A stretch of 64,000 nucleotides of DNA from Spirometra erinaceieuropaei (Eukaryota > Platyhelminthes > Cestoda > Diphyllobothriidea > Diphyllobothriidae): positions 1,010,580 through 1,074,579 of the forward strand of contig CACRXP010000145.1 of NCBI GenBank assembly GCA_902702965.1, in the 5' to 3' direction. Under the pieces are notes generated by a model. It searched no databases and was not told where the DNA came from. It saw nothing but the letters and a program-made list of their open reading frames with translations. The position numbers were made by a program, and so were the translations under genes. Shown piece after piece: positions 12,709 through 24,739 of the stretch. Numbering within the stretch: position 1 is the stretch's first letter; the number at the start of each line of letters is the position of its first letter.

Positions 12709-15165
12709 TCCCTCACAGAAGACAAACCCCAACGCGAATTAATACTAGGACACACTGAAAAGGGATAGGATATGTTAACAGAAGTAATGTGGAAAAGGTT
12801 TTATCAGGGGAAATGGTGACTTGTTGATTATTAGTCCTCAAAAATGTTAGAATAAGCGCAAGGATGTCTACATTTTCACAGTTTTTAAATAATTGCCGCA
12901 ACGATTTTAGAAATGACAACGCAGACAGGTTTGGGAAAACGGTCCTTGCCCCCATCATTCCCCTGAGGATTCAAATGGAGTTCTGTTTCCCTTGATCGTC
13001 ACTTGCAATACATTTTGGGTAAGCTCATTAGAAAGAAAATAATGGGAGACATAAATGTTTATAGTACTTAGAAATAGCCTTAAAATAAAGACAATTCAGG
13101 TATTTTTCGTCTTTCACCGACTTTTCGTCATTAGACATGTGGGGCCCTTCTGAATGGAATGTAGAGCGTGTCCACGAAAATAAATACTAGAAACTTTTGT
13201 GCACCGTGCCTGAGGGAGGTTTCATGGTTCTTTAAAAAAGACATTCTCTCTGTTGCAGATTAAGTTCCTATCGAAGAAGAACGGGATCACTTCAAAAATT
13301 AAAAACCTCCATCGTTTAACAAGACGTGAAACACGTTTCGAAACCTCAAGGTTATGAGGTGTAAGCATAAACTGTCCGAGTTTTCCGGTGGGTTCGACTA
13401 TGAGAGAGCGACAGTTTTGCCAACTTCGTGACCACACCACAGTGTTGCATAAAAAAGCCATTAGGTGTTTCATCTCATTAGGGAAATCTACGAACATTGG
13501 ACACTTGATTACTGAGCGGCGCATTAACCATAATCGTCCAGCCCTTCTCGTCACCCCGTCTAAGGTAATCTTTTCTGCATACGTGGTGGTCGAGAAAAAC
13601 GGCACTAATTACACGGCCCTATTTGCATCATCAGTCAATTAACCGCAAGAATATTACTGGCGTCGGTAAAGAGCCTAGTCAGGTCAGCAAATTAATGCAA
13701 ATGTCTGGTTGCGGGTTTTGGTAGACGGGAGGGGTCCAGCCATCCCTCCAGGGGCGGAAACCCCGTCGAGTGATCAGTTGCATGGCGAAAGTCAATTTAC
13801 CTCACGGTGAAGAGCAATTCAAGTGTGTGGAAAGGAATGAGAGGTAATAAAACGTGGTTGCTCTAGTTTGCATCGGCACTTCTATACAAGGTTGTCTGTT
13901 ACAAATTTAGGCAAGAAAATATTTGAGTGCTGGGGGGAATAGTGTCCCAATTCAAGTAAATTTCGTTAACTGGCACATGTTTTGGCAGAAACGTTTTCTT
14001 TCCATTAACAGGCAAGATGGTTGATCAGATTTCTCTTGCTTTTTTAAAAATTAAACTCATACAGACCTGAAGCCGCTAACCGTACTCCTGAAGTCAACAG
14101 CACATCGGCGATGTTTTCTGCTGCATTCTTTGACATTTTCCTAAAGTCTCTGCTATTTTCCTTTGAGGAAACAAAGTTAAAAATTTTCTTTCACAAAGAA
14201 ATCCTGAAAGTGTGGGATTCTTTTTGTTTTTTGAGGTTCAGGCCTGGTGAGAGTAATATGACGTCATGTTTAGGAAGGCTGAACTTGGGTGACAACAAAG
14301 AATGGGGTTTTAAAGAAACTAGATAGTTCGATGTAAAACATTGTTTTCACTACTGACTGAACATCTCGATAAAACGCTCCCTCAATGCAAAGCTGTCCGA
14401 GCTTGGTGAGATTAGTAATAGTCATTTACGTGCAGACACAAGAATAAATAAAACAGCTAGAAACTGGTTGGACAAATTAAGTAGAACGAGTGGAATACAT
14501 TCCAGTACGGCAGCAGTTACATGAACGCATTTTTTTTCCCTAGGCCAGCACAGTACGCGAATACTAATCAACTGCAACCTGTCGCTGCATAACACAGATA
14601 AAGAATAAGAAAAATATGGCAATTTGAATTTTCAGAAGGAAATTAATGAAAACCAGCATGCTCCTCGCTCACTGCACACGGGCTAATAAACGAAAATGGC
14701 AACTTAAAGACGCGAAATTTGTTGATACCAATAAATTCTGCTTTGTGCGATTGTTCCAAATTCATACCGGGGAAATACTGTTTAAAAATAAGTGAAGACT
14801 CATCGAAGGGTTTTAGAGGGTCACTGTATTCAGAGTTGTTTGAAATGAAAATATCAGGCGTTTAAGTCTGCAAGAAAACTCCCAAAAACGAACTTTTTGG
14901 TTCTAAGATAAACATTCCTTGCTCTCTCATAGTTGCCTTTACAAAAACAAGTCTAACAAGCGACCATAGGACAGAATTATTTCTCAACCTGTTTCTCAAA
15001 ACTACCAGACTTTGTGCATGGAGAAAACTACATGAAAAGATGAAACCCATTTGATTTAGTCTTGTTTCTAAGGAATTGACACGCAGATGTTTTTGTGCGT
15101 TTTACACCAAGTGTCGTAAGAACAAATGGCTGCAAGACAGAGTAATGTTAACCTTCCCGTAATAC
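12709..15165. other. Intergenic DNA, no gene recognised
   Basis: The longest frames are 13222-13605 (minus, 127 codons) and the overlapping 13388-13642 (plus). They are two readings of the same DNA and neither has a recognisable domain. The 14111-14326 (plus) and 14422-14622 (minus) frames are likewise unassigned. Confidence 0.55.
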
Positions 15166-15174
15166 AGGTAGTCG

Positions 15175-15300
15175 TGAGCTGAATCCCAGGAAAGACACCT
15201 AGTGCCACGTCTTAACCCTTTCTCAAATTTTGACCCTAACCCTAGACTTAACCCTCATCCTAACGCCATCGCTAATTTTGACGAAAAAAAACCAAAATTC
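15175..15300. repeat. Second repeat family with CCCTAA-like tract, copy 1
   Basis: 'gaatcccaggaaagacac' followed by 'cgtcttaaccct' and a degenerate CCCTAA tract (about 15213-15268). The same order occurs inverted at about 54520-54615 ('ggattccaggaaaag' then 'cgtgtcttaacc'). It lacks the GCCGCACC terminal repeats of the T elements, so it is a different family. The boundaries are not resolved. Confidence 0.45.
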
Positions 15301-16240
15301 CGGGGATTTAACGGAAGGTCACTTGTATTAAGAGGCTTCCTTTTCCCGTGTCTTACCCATATGGCGACGTGTTTAGTTTAATTTCCACGGTGTTTGTGGC
15401 TGGAGTGGACTTTTGCAAATTTTGAGCAATAATTTTTCGCCTTTACGTCAGCGTTTAACGTCCACTTCACGTCTGAATCTCAAGGTTACAACCTTCAATA
15501 AAAAGACGAGCCCTCTGTTCGCGAAATGTCGATATTGGCTTTCTATAAACCATAGACGTAAGGTTCAAGCCGTGTTATCCGCGCGAACTGAATCACGGTC
15601 CATTTGTATCTGTGAGTGTCCAACCTTCATTCACACCGATCAGCTCTCCTTGGCTGTAATAGTCATCGCCTTTCCACTATCCGACAGATGTAGGCCGCGC
15701 CATTCCCACTTTTCATATTTCGTTAGCACAAATTTCTTGTTAGTGGACTCTCAAAAAGAATATTTTCAAGCTCTAAGACAGTCAGTTAACTGTCAACGCA
15801 ATTGAAAGTATAGAAAGGTGACTGAAAGTCACAGTGCAACAGGGAGAAGTGCAATGGTATCGCCTAATGACCAAAGTTGGGGTAAAGACAGTCTGGTTGG
15901 GTGATCCAGTCTTCTGTGCACAGTCGAATTTTGTGCAGACCCTGTAGTCATCGTGACCAAAGGTTGATTTGCTGACTGTCCACACACAATTTTACGAAAG
16001 ATACTTGCCAAGGACACGTTATTTCGTCTTCCTCCACCCTGCAGACAACCTTCTTAATAAGATAATCATTCCATTTTCAATTTGTATTCAAGTTCAAGGT
16101 GCTTGTATAATCGTGCAGGCCTACTGGGGAGAAATCCTGTCTGTCGAAACTTAGCTCGTATACGCTGGTGTGAAAGTTTGCGGGACTAAAATGTTGCCAA
16201 GAAATAAAACTGCCAGCTGTGGCAAAATTGAACGAACCCA
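15301..16240. other. Intergenic DNA, nothing recognised
   Basis: A 130-codon plus-strand frame at 15413-15805 has no recognisable motif, signal or domain and I do not call it a gene. Confidence 0.5.
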
Positions 16241-16800
16241 TATTTCATGGCTCCTTTTTATTCAGCAGCTGAACGTTTTATGACCAACGGAAAGTACCCC
16301 ACCAAGTTTCCGAAATTAGGTCGTCCATCACACATCATGGACAAACACGCGTATTTTTCCACTTGTCTGCCTCCTCACCTCAACCGCCGCGCGGACGCTA
16401 CCCCACCAGCCCCCTTTATCCGGTCCGGCTGGCTGCAAACTAGGACGTCTGCCACTGTGCTGGCTGAAGGCGTGACGGGGATTTTGATGTGGGTACAACA
16501 CAACCAACCACCAACACCACCAACCTCCCGGAGTGTGTGTGTGTGCGTGACTGACGCGCATTCGCCGTCGATCTGGCCTCCCGGGTCGGCTGTAGACCAC
16601 GCCTCTTCAAACCGAGACTGACAGCCTCATAACATACGACCTCTTCTTTTTCGCTCCCACGCTGCCTTCCCCGTTTTCTTACACCTCATATTCGTTCGAC
16701 CTTCCACCTGCATCGCCCCGCCTAGTAGACCTTATACTCAGACCCTGCCTTTTGAACTATACCCCGCCTTGCTTTATCTTGCTATCAGCCCACCCCGCAG
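16241..16800. other. GC-rich stretch of unknown origin
   Basis: This stretch is clearly richer in C and G than its surroundings, with CCACC-type clusters and a short GT run near 16533-16550. A 124-codon plus frame (16247-16621) and its 90-codon minus shadow (16328-16600) both cover it, which is what biased composition produces. It may be an unrecognised repeat; no matching copy was found in this window. Confidence 0.4.
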
Positions 16801-19800
16801 GTGGACATCAGTCAGATCTTGACAGTGGAGAATGTTTCCATTTGATGGCCGCACACTGAATGGGCTGGCGAATTCCCAGCTGTGGTTCGATTGATGCTGA
16901 CCAGGCCAATGGGCTGGGAGGGGTTGGGAGGAATATAGTCCCCAGGTCTTGGGAAGGATGGCTGAGCATTGATATTTTGTCCCCGACATTTACAGGTTCC
17001 TTGTTAATAGGCGTCCTGTCCAGGGCATCCTGAGATGAAGGCGTAGTAGAGCTCAGACCTCTTTAATCACAATTGTCCTCAGCACTGTGATAGTAGTTAT
17101 GGTCCGACCAGTGGAGACGGCACAGCACAGTGAACCAGTAACTATTGCGACCCGTCATCGTCTTGAAGTCGCGGATAAAGTTGCAGAAAATGCTTATGAT
17201 CTACATCAGAATCGCTCATGCAGTTTAGGTTAAAGTATCTAGAACTTGTGGAGACTTTCGAAAATTTTAATCACCTGTACCTTAGCGTTGTCTCATCGAT
17301 CCACTGATTCAGAATCAGATAGTTTATGAAGTTCCGTGCTGACCTCATACTTTTGAAGCACTGTGCGGTTCCAAAATGCACAGAACTATTGTGTCAGATA
17401 TAAAATGGGGTCAGATATTCGGATATGAGACGGGTGTCCGGGTAAGGTCTGATGCACACCGGTTAGGGAATCATCACGTTCGACCTGTGTAGATGGGTTC
17501 GAAATCCCGGTAACTTCATGCGTCCTAAAATATCTCAGTAGCTGTGGTCTTGTCTTACTGCTGGAACATGGTGAGTTGGAGAGAAAGAGATTGAGAGAGG
17601 CTGACGTCGCGTAAGTTGTCTTAATTATCGTCTGAATTACATGTAAACCATCGTTGCTCCCAATTACTGACGGCACTGTTCGCGTTGGAGAGCATACTAT
17701 CATAGCACTGCAATGTGAGCGTCCTACTAGTAGCAAGCAAGAGCAGTCAGTCACTTATGCCTGAACTGTCTTTGGACGCGACGTTAGAAGATGACTGTTT
17801 ATTTACCGTGATGCGCACACATCAAGCTAAAACACGCAGACAGATACTGTATGACGGTATTGTTTCAGGAGCTTTCCAACAAAGAGAATGAGAACGAGGT
17901 TGCGTGGTTCCTCCAATGTTTTCGCTCGGGTACCTGGGAATCTAGCAGTCATTGCAGGAAACCTCCAATGAGAATCGACAGGTCTGCGGGTCTGCTCTGA
18001 GGAGCGAAACTAAAATATTGAAGTCAGTGTGACAACAAAGGAAAAGATAACGAACGAAAATCGGTGAGCTAGGGAGTCCCTCCTCTCAGCGAGTTTGCTA
18101 CCAAAACAAGAGCTCACTGCTAACGGACTGATGACTCGTCAAGAGGCTTGCTAACTTGCCGTCTGGTTAGGTTTCTTCCGGCAGTGAAACAGAGCGGGCA
18201 CTGTCCCTGAGGAGGGCCTAGGGACAAAATACTCATGTTAAACCGAACAACCGGTTTTCTTCACTATGTGTCATGATCACGTCCTGTACAAGACGCCGAG
18301 TGTGTTCGCGTTTATTTTCGGTGATGGACTCCTTTACGAATAGGAAGTTTGAAGAAATAAATACGCGACACCGATGCTTGACCACTTTTCCTTAGTTAGA
18401 AAAAAGAACTAAAAAACCATACGAATATTGGTGCCATGTTGTCACACTTAAAAATTCTCGAGGATACTGCGGACTTTCATTAGAAATCTTGTCATAAAGC
18501 ATCACGGCCTGTTTTACTCTCTATCCAACAGCCAGGAAACCTTGTTGGTATAACGCCAACGAAGGACTGGGAAGTTGAGAATACTGGGTCAGGGGGTAGT
18601 TTGTCCCCAAAAGGCAAATTATAAAAGTGGGCCTGATAGGCCCGCAAGGTTGCTCATGGGAATAACCCATGCAATAAGCGGACACGTATAACAAGATTGT
18701 TACCTGCCTAGGTAATGCAGCATTGAAGCCACCCATGGGGATTAGATAACTGTGTTAACCAAGCAAAGAGTTTTCTCACTCAAGCTTGAGGGTCTTTTGG
18801 AGAGAGAAGAAGACCACTTAAGAGATCCACGCAATCTGAGGCGCGAAACACATGAAAATGACTGAGAGTATGTTATTTTTATCTCGGAGGACCATTTTTT
18901 GCTGCAGTGTCCAATGTCTTACGTGCCAACAGGTCCTTCAAACCGTCTCTCATGAAATCTAAAACTACTCATGTTGAAAACGAAATATTTTCTTGCATAA
19001 TCAATTTTCTGTCTTATTAAAAGGGAATCGACAATCTTCTACTGATTGTTTTCGTGGGGTTGGAATTTGAGCAATAAGGGCGCTTGACAGTTTGGCGCTC
19101 TGAGCGTAAACACCCGAGGCATCCACGAAATACGCTCAACTCGTCTACCACGACACCATATATTGGCAGGATGAGCAAATGATTTTGAGCTGCGCATTGC
19201 ACATGCATGTCGGAAGGCTGGAGTAAGACTCTCCCAATACTACCTTATAACACTCGTTGCTCCTATATTCCGCCAGCCTGATTTGGTTCCCACCGAGTAT
19301 TTCATTTGTCCAATCAAAAACGACTAAAAGAGTACCAAATGCAAGGCTTCTGTAGAAGAACTGTTCTATTATATATGATTTCATCCAGAAGCCGGCACAT
19401 TGTACCTCGTGCTTAATAGACAGGGCATTCTCGTGATGGATTTTAGACAGCTCATTAAGAATTTATTACCTGTATTGGCAAACGTTTGCAAAAGTACTTC
19501 CTTCTTCTCCTTATTCATTTCGCAGTACCATAGGTAAAACTTGTCTATTCATTTAAAATATTTAGTGGTAATGCATGCTGGTCACTTTTTGGACTCTGCA
19601 GGAGGAAGTCTAGGCGGGGGAGTTTGACTTTTAGCCCCTATCTCCATTGTTACTTGCAAACTTAGACCAAGAGGAGCATGCGTTTTCCGTGGTGATCGAA
19701 ACGATTCTGTTTAGTTGGTTTTATCGAATCTTTTTGTGGACATATCCGAAGAGCAGATTCTTGTCGCATTGTCAGTGCAGTAGGACGACAAGCTTTCCAT

Positions 19801-20795
19801 TTGACTCATAAACAGGAAAAGCAAATTACTGGTTTCCTATTTTGAGTGGGATATTAGCGAGCAATGCTCAGGCGCTAATCAACCAGAAGCCACTCCGTGC
19901 AGTATTTTTCTGGAATCTCCGCGCCTGATCTAAAAGGAAGATTTAATTTCTTATGTAGCAATCTGAGCGAGCTGCAAGGACATTCCAAGTGCTTATTGGA
20001 TATGGCAATTTGGCCAGGTGGTTCAAGTTACTCAATTAAGTCCAGTCTGCAAACCACTGCTGTCACCAACGCCTCGACCTCCTTCGAAGTCCCATTAACG
20101 TGCAGAATATGCACTCACAGCAACATGAGGAGTTAATGAAAGTATTTCAACAGAAAGTAGGTGTATAGAAGTTTGGAAACATTGAAAAAAACAAAATGCC
20201 TGTAATAGTTCGAGAAATGTTTTATTTTAAAATACGACACGATTTGGCATTGCCTTTTCATATGAATAATTGTATTAAACAGTTGTATAATAGGGAGACG
20301 ATTTATCATTGCTCTCTAATGCATAAAAAGTCGGAAAATCATACAGGAGCAAGGTTGCAATTTCTCTGATCACGCTGAGTGGAGAACCAGAATGCCACAC
20401 CGAGTAAATTGATGCAAAATCAGTCCTAGTAATATTATAGCACTTGTATGCTATCCACGTCCATTTGGATGCACAGTTAAGCATGCATTTTGTTAGGTTC
20501 TATATCTATGCTAATGGTCCCTCACAGCTCACCAGTTCAGAAATAGTTTCCGAATGCCACGGCTGGTAACCTTGCTTTAAGGCCCTAAATTTCGACATCG
20601 TGCTAAGTCTAACTTTCTTAAAATTTGGGCATTTCTGTCAAGATCGTAAACAGTTGCTCAAAACTTACTTTAACATGCATCTTCATAAGAAACTTGAGGC
20701 AAAGAACATAACACATAGCTCTTATGGGTGGCAATATTGGGAGGGTCTACGCGCATGAGAGAAATGCGTGTCTTCCTATGCTTATCCAGATATCA
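16801..20795. other. Intergenic DNA, no gene recognised
   Basis: Only short frames are present (for example 17386-17754 minus, 18521-18736 minus, 19145-19384 minus, 19897-20136 plus). None has a recognisable domain. No element ends or tandem repeats were found. Confidence 0.55.
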
Positions 20796-20825
20796 GTGTT
20801 GGGCATTAACTGTGTGCGTGTGTGA

Positions 20826-21302
20826 GTGTGCCTGGTCGGTCACTTGCGAATCCATCGTACAGAGACTGGAAAACCAGTGCCTGGAGCACCAACCTACACC
20901 CACCGCACTCGCCTCCACTGCCCACACTGCCCTCGTACATTCGCGCATCGCATGGGTCTCTTCGGTCACATGCGCATTCATGAGAGCAGAATTGACCGCA
21001 GTACCGACTCATCCACCATGCCAAACCCCACCCCCATTTCATCACCCTGCGCACCCACCGGCCTTCCCGCAGCTGACATTGACACCACCGACTCCACCTG
21101 CCCGCACTGTCCACGCACATCCACCTCACGCATCGGCCTGGTCGGCCATTTGCGCATCCATCGCACAGAGACTGGAGAACCAGTGCCTGGAGCACCAACC
21201 TACACCCACCACACTCGACTCAACCGCCCACACTGTCCTCGCAATTTCAGGCATCGCATGGGCCTATTCGGCCACATGCGCATCCACGGCGACCTGTGGT
21301 AG
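20826..21302 (+). pseudogene. C2H2 zinc-finger tail of a LINE polyprotein (truncated)
   Basis: The frame of 158 codons has no reverse transcriptase; it is only the C-terminal zinc-finger part. In order it shows the end of one finger (VGHLRIH), a linker TETGKPVPGAP, a full finger [25 protein letters not shown] (Cys-x2-Cys-x12-His-x3-His), a Thr/Pro-rich spacer, a second full finger starting CPHCPRTSTSRIGL, another [11 protein letters not shown] linker, and a last finger whose first cysteine is replaced (RPHCPRNF). It ends at a natural stop at the same point as the other copy. Start choice is meaningless here because the copy begins inside the protein. Antisense frames at 20806-21198 and 20978-21166 are shadows. 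Confidence 0.8.
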
Positions 21303-21344
21303 ACAATCGCCGGCTTCACCACATCACAACACCCCCCCTCCCTG

Positions 21345-21393
21345 CCTCCTCCTCCTCCTCCTCCTCCTCCTCCTCCTCCTCCACCACCACCAC
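21345..21393. repeat. CCT/CAC microsatellite
   Basis: Uninterrupted CCT units followed by CAC units just after the stop codon of the zinc-finger frame; part of the LINE 3' untranslated region. Confidence 0.9.
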
Positions 21394-21715
21394 TACACAT
21401 CACCACTCACCCACCGCAAGCATCCACGCAAGTGGGAAGTGTGCATCTCGACTCGGTCCCCATGCGGCTCCGGCTGCACGGGTGGTTTGAGTCTGAGACT
21501 ATCCCAACACGTCAGGCGTCGTGGATAGGGAGGTTGCTGATTGGGGGCCCCCACTCGATCCACGCAGTTCGCCGCGCTGTGTGTGTGTGTGTGTGCGTGT
21601 GCGTGTTGTGTGGAGTGGCGGACTGGTGGGCTGGGCGACGGGCTGAAGCAGCACCTTCCACGGCCCTCTCACGCAAGTGAGAGACACGCCGTTCAACCCC
21701 CGTTGTTTGAAATCA

Positions 21716-21717
<2 letters not shown>

Positions 21718-21746
<29 letters not shown>
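21718..21746. repeat. TG microsatellite at LINE 3' end
   Basis: A pure TG run at the point where similarity to the other LINE copy stops. It acts as the simple-sequence 3' tail of this element in place of poly(A). Confidence 0.85.
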
Positions 21747-21749
<3 letters not shown>

Positions 21750-21750
21750 A

Positions 21751-22375
21751 CGGCCAACAGTCGAGTGGAACCACACAAAAAGAATTATTCAACTAAAAAT
21801 TAGCAATCACTCAGACGGTGACATTCGCGCATGCGAATGCACAAAAGCCGAGTGCAGGAAAGATCACTTAGGCAGTAAAAAGGAATTAAAATGAAGGTTA
21901 AAAAATGCTGGGCGCAGTTATTATTATAACAAGGAGGAAACACCTTTAATGATGTTTATAAGTGCCTAATTGCTACTTATTGTTGAATGCGCCATAAGCG
22001 GTCTATAAAGTCCAGTCCGCGCTTGCTTAAGATCTTACAGAAATTTTTAATATTTTTTTGTTGGTTATGATTTCTGTCATCGTAAGTCTATGCGAAGAAG
22101 TTCTCTCTTTCTCTCGGCATATGAAAGATATTTAGAGGCTTTAGATTTAAAGTGATTTTATCAGATCATATCTTGCATTATTTTTGCCATAATGATAGAA
22201 GTAATGGATGCAATCTCGTACTCCGAGAACCAAGAGTTCATTATTATGCAGACAAAATTAACCAATTCCCAGATTGAATCGCTACCTAAAAGGTCAATTA
22301 AAATGAGCTTATATCAGTTGTTTCGAAGCAAACTACAGGACAGTAACTTAAAAAAAGAATGGAATTTGCGTAAGT
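21751..22375. other. Intergenic DNA, nothing recognised
   Basis: Ordinary AT-rich sequence. A 63-codon plus frame (22192-22383) runs into the next MITE and has no motif. Confidence 0.55.
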
Positions 22376-22377
22376 TA

Positions 22378-23186
22378 CAGTAGGTGTACTAACTCATGCA
22401 AAGCTAACCGAAATTCTGAAATGCCTTTTCGACACGAGAAGATCAATTAAGTAGAAATGTAGTAGTAATTACAATACAGCATAATCCTACGATATGCCAT
22501 TTACTTCGACATGCCGGCTTTTGGACGAGCTTCTTTTTGGGCGTCTGCAAAAACTGAGCTCTGTAAAAAACGACTATTTAAGTGACGTGAAATTTTTTCA
22601 TTGATTTTCGCTGCCCTTATAAAGTTAAACATATTTTATAGAAAACGCGCATAAAAATACTCACTCCTTTACTCCTTTAATAGAAAATTACATCTTCTTC
22701 AAATTTTAAATTTAAACGAATAGTATAATTCGGTTTTAAAAAATGTCTCCAATTCCCAAACAGTTTTGAGCCAGCTCTGCCGTTAAACTTGCATTCTGGA
22801 TTTCCAAATTACAAGCTGCATGTTTTCCGTGTACGCAAAGTCATACATTTTTATGCGTTATTTAGAGGCGATCACATAGAGTTCATATAATTTGGCAGTG
22901 GGTTTGAGCCATATTGCAAACCTCACAGACAACACTGGTAAATGTAGAGGCACAATGCTTTATGAAAGGGCATATCACTGTTCTAAAATATCTCGTTATA
23001 AGAAACATTTTCAAAACCCAAGTAAACTCTTCTTTTAAGTGTAAAATTTGCAGAAGACTTAATTTTCTACCGAAGGAGTAAAAGAGTGAATATTTTTATG
23101 CACGTTTTCTATGAAATATGTTTAAATTTATCAGGGTTTCGAAAATCGAATTTCGGTTAACATTTCATGAGTGAGCACATCCAGCA
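22378..23186. mobile_element. Palindromic TA-flanked MITE (FB-C)
   Basis: The left end CAGTAGGTGTACTAACTCAT is preceded by TA (22376-22377). It continues with 'attctgaaatgccttttcg' and 'gatcaattaagtag'. The right end has the inverse 'catttcatgagtgagcac'. Internal arms match inverted: 'aaacatattttatagaaaacg' near 22630 pairs with 'cgttttctatgaaatatg' near 23105. No transposase frame. The last bases of the right end have drifted. Confidence 0.75.
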
Positions 23187-23810
23187 TTTGGTTTCCTCGC
23201 CTTCGTTGGGAAACCCGATACTCTAATTCTGTTGTATTGACAATGCATCACGTTTTCCCTGTAAGTGACATTTTTAAAAAATCGATACTGATTACTTCTA
23301 ATCAGGGGCACTTTTCTACACACAAAGTGGGCTGAACTCGTAATTATCCTCGCCTTTTACCTATCCCAAATCAGGATTTCTCACCAAGTCGGGCGTTTTC
23401 GCACATATTAAATCTTGAAAGCGGCAATTTGAACGTTTATTTTTGGTGACTAAACCGTCATCTTCTACAGAACGCCAGTTTTACTATCGTATACTCCAAA
23501 TGCATGTGCTGTCATTTAGCTAAGTATATGATGCGGCCCTGAGTTCCTTTTTATTATAAGGCCCGGCGGTACTGCCCCGAAAGTCAAGTTCCAGGATGAA
23601 TGGCCAATCATGGTTTAAAGGAAAGGCACGATAACTGGGTTATGAAAATGGAAGCTCAACCATCCCATATTTTGCTTCCAGATGGGTATCCACCGTATCA
23701 GTTGATAGTAACATCGCGCGGCGACCCGAGACGGGGGTTAGGTTGACTCGAGACGCGCTAGACAGGCGAGGTAAAGTCCACGCGAGGCCATAACTACTGA
23801 CGTACATAGA
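23187..23810. other. Intergenic DNA, nothing recognised
   Basis: No gene, repeat end or tandem array was seen here. Confidence 0.5.
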
Positions 23811-23814
23811 AAGA

Positions 23815-24065
23815 TGTGATAGCACACCTAGACGTAGGCTCTCATGTCACGTCAGTCACTGCGCACATTCTCAGCACCAGATGGTTGACAGGCTCAGACC
23901 GAAGACAGGAGCATGGGAGACGGAAGAGAGAGAGAGAGAGCATGGCCGCTACTGGGGAATTCATCCTTACAGCACATCAACGAATTCCTCACCATAATAA
24001 ATCTGGTGCGTAAACAGTCGAGACTGGAAAGTTCGCCAACTGACGGGGTAATTTGGTCTCCGTGG
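23815..24065 (+). repeat. GC-rich dispersed repeat R1, partial copy
   Basis: Carries R1 landmarks 'cagatggttgacaggctcag' near 23878 and 'gccaactgacggggtaattt' near 24034, in the same order as at 39.6 and 46.1 kb. A short GA run lies at 23928-23940. The right side is cut by the PLE palindrome. Confidence 0.5.
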
Positions 24066-24082
24066 AAATAACTTTGTGTGTA

Positions 24083-24322
24083 TTGTTGATAGACTGAGGT
24101 CCCGTGAACCATGACTCAAGCAACTCGCGGCTCACGCGATTATCCCCTCTCGCGAGAATTTCGGCCTCATCGAACTTGAATGTGTGGCCGGGTCTCGGCC
24201 CATTCGACGAGACCCGGCCACACATTCAAGTTCGATGAGGCCGAAATTCTCGCGAGAGGGGATAATCGCGTGAGCCGCGAGTTGCTTGAGTCATGGTTCA
24301 CGGGACCTCAGTCTATCAACAA
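24083..24322. repeat. Near-perfect 115-bp palindrome made of PLE sequence
   Basis: Arms 24083-24197 and 24208-24322 are reverse complements with no difference I could find by eye, separated by 10 bp. Each arm encodes the same piece of GIY-YIG endonuclease (GHTFKFDEAEILARGDNRV and onward), one on each strand. The identity implies a recent fold-back event or gene conversion. Such a palindrome could form a hairpin or cruciform. Confidence 0.9.
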
Positions 24323-24705
24323 GTGCAACGACATCCCCACTCCATATTCCATACTGAGGCATAGACTGGCCAAAGCAATTGACCACTCGAGGAGCGCGCA
24401 AGCCGGTGAGCCAGATGGCCGAGCAATCATCACTCCAGCATCCAACACGGGTGATGAGATGTCAGCAATTAACAACTTGCATGCCGGCCATCAAGCAATT
24501 AGCGCACCAGCGGGGAACAATCATTGATGAAGGGAGCACGGTTAATTGCTGTAGGTATGCGGTAGCATGGTGACCGCATCCTATAAATACTGCCGCTTCC
24601 TGTACACTAGCCACCCTTTTCTGCAACTGTCTCTGATGATGGATTCAAGAGAGAATCCGAAACGTCAGGCGAATAAAGCCATTGTTCCAGCGATCGCTTC
24701 TTCTT
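24180..24705 (+). mobile_element. Penelope-like element 3' fragment with hammerhead ribozyme
   Basis: A plus-strand frame to 24527 encodes the C-terminal half of a PLE GIY-YIG endonuclease, including GDNRVSRELLESW with the conserved glutamate and SINKCND with the conserved asparagine. The reverse transcriptase and the GIY and YIG motifs themselves are missing, so it is a dead fragment. It is followed by a 3' non-coding part with a hammerhead ribozyme at 24629-24670 and a short tail ending near 24705. It is closely related to the copy at 55.66-56.6 kb. Its 5' end is the centre of the palindrome at 24083-24322. Confidence 0.8.
24621..24678 (+). ncRNA. Hammerhead ribozyme in PLE 3' region
   Basis: Core bases are present in order: CTGATGA at 24633-24639, stem II GGATTC/GAATCC (24641-24646, 24653-24658) around a six-base loop, GAAA at 24659-24662 and the cleavage triplet GTC at 24664-24666. 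Proximal stem I pairs GTCT (24629-24632) with AGGC (24667-24670). The distal part of stem I is weaker here than in the 56.5 kb copy. Helix III is only ACGT, which is self-complementary and suits a dimeric ribozyme. The loop differs from the other copy while the stem is kept. Cleavage would be expected after 24666. PLEs are known to carry such motifs; activity here is inferred. Confidence 0.82.
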
Positions 24706-24739
24706 CTGATCTGAGAACTCTATTCCCACGGCGCTCAGA

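Larger units (their letters stand above)
20800..21750 (+). mobile_element. 5'-truncated zinc-finger LINE, copy Z1
   Basis: This is the 3' end of the same non-LTR element found on the minus strand at about 57991-60056. Only the last zinc fingers and the 3' untranslated region survive. After the stop at 21300-21302 come a CCT run (about 21345-21382), a block beginning 'gtgggaagtgtgcatctcg', a GT run (about 21579-21600), a small hairpin 'ctctcacgcaagtgagag', and a terminal TG run (about 21718-21746). The same order of landmarks occurs in the other copy. Truncation at the 5' end is the usual outcome of target-primed reverse transcription. No target-site duplication could be fixed because the 5' junction is in low-complexity sequence. 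Confidence 0.8.

Noticed and set aside
13222..13642. Overlapping 127- and 84-codon frames on opposite strands
   Set aside because: Both cannot be real and neither resembles a known family.
15413..15805. 130-codon plus-strand frame
   Set aside because: No recognisable motif or codon pattern, and no start context or exon structure.
20793..21198. Antisense frames rich in Trp, Cys and Gly over the zinc-finger copy
   Set aside because: They are the reverse complement of the zinc-finger array with biased composition.
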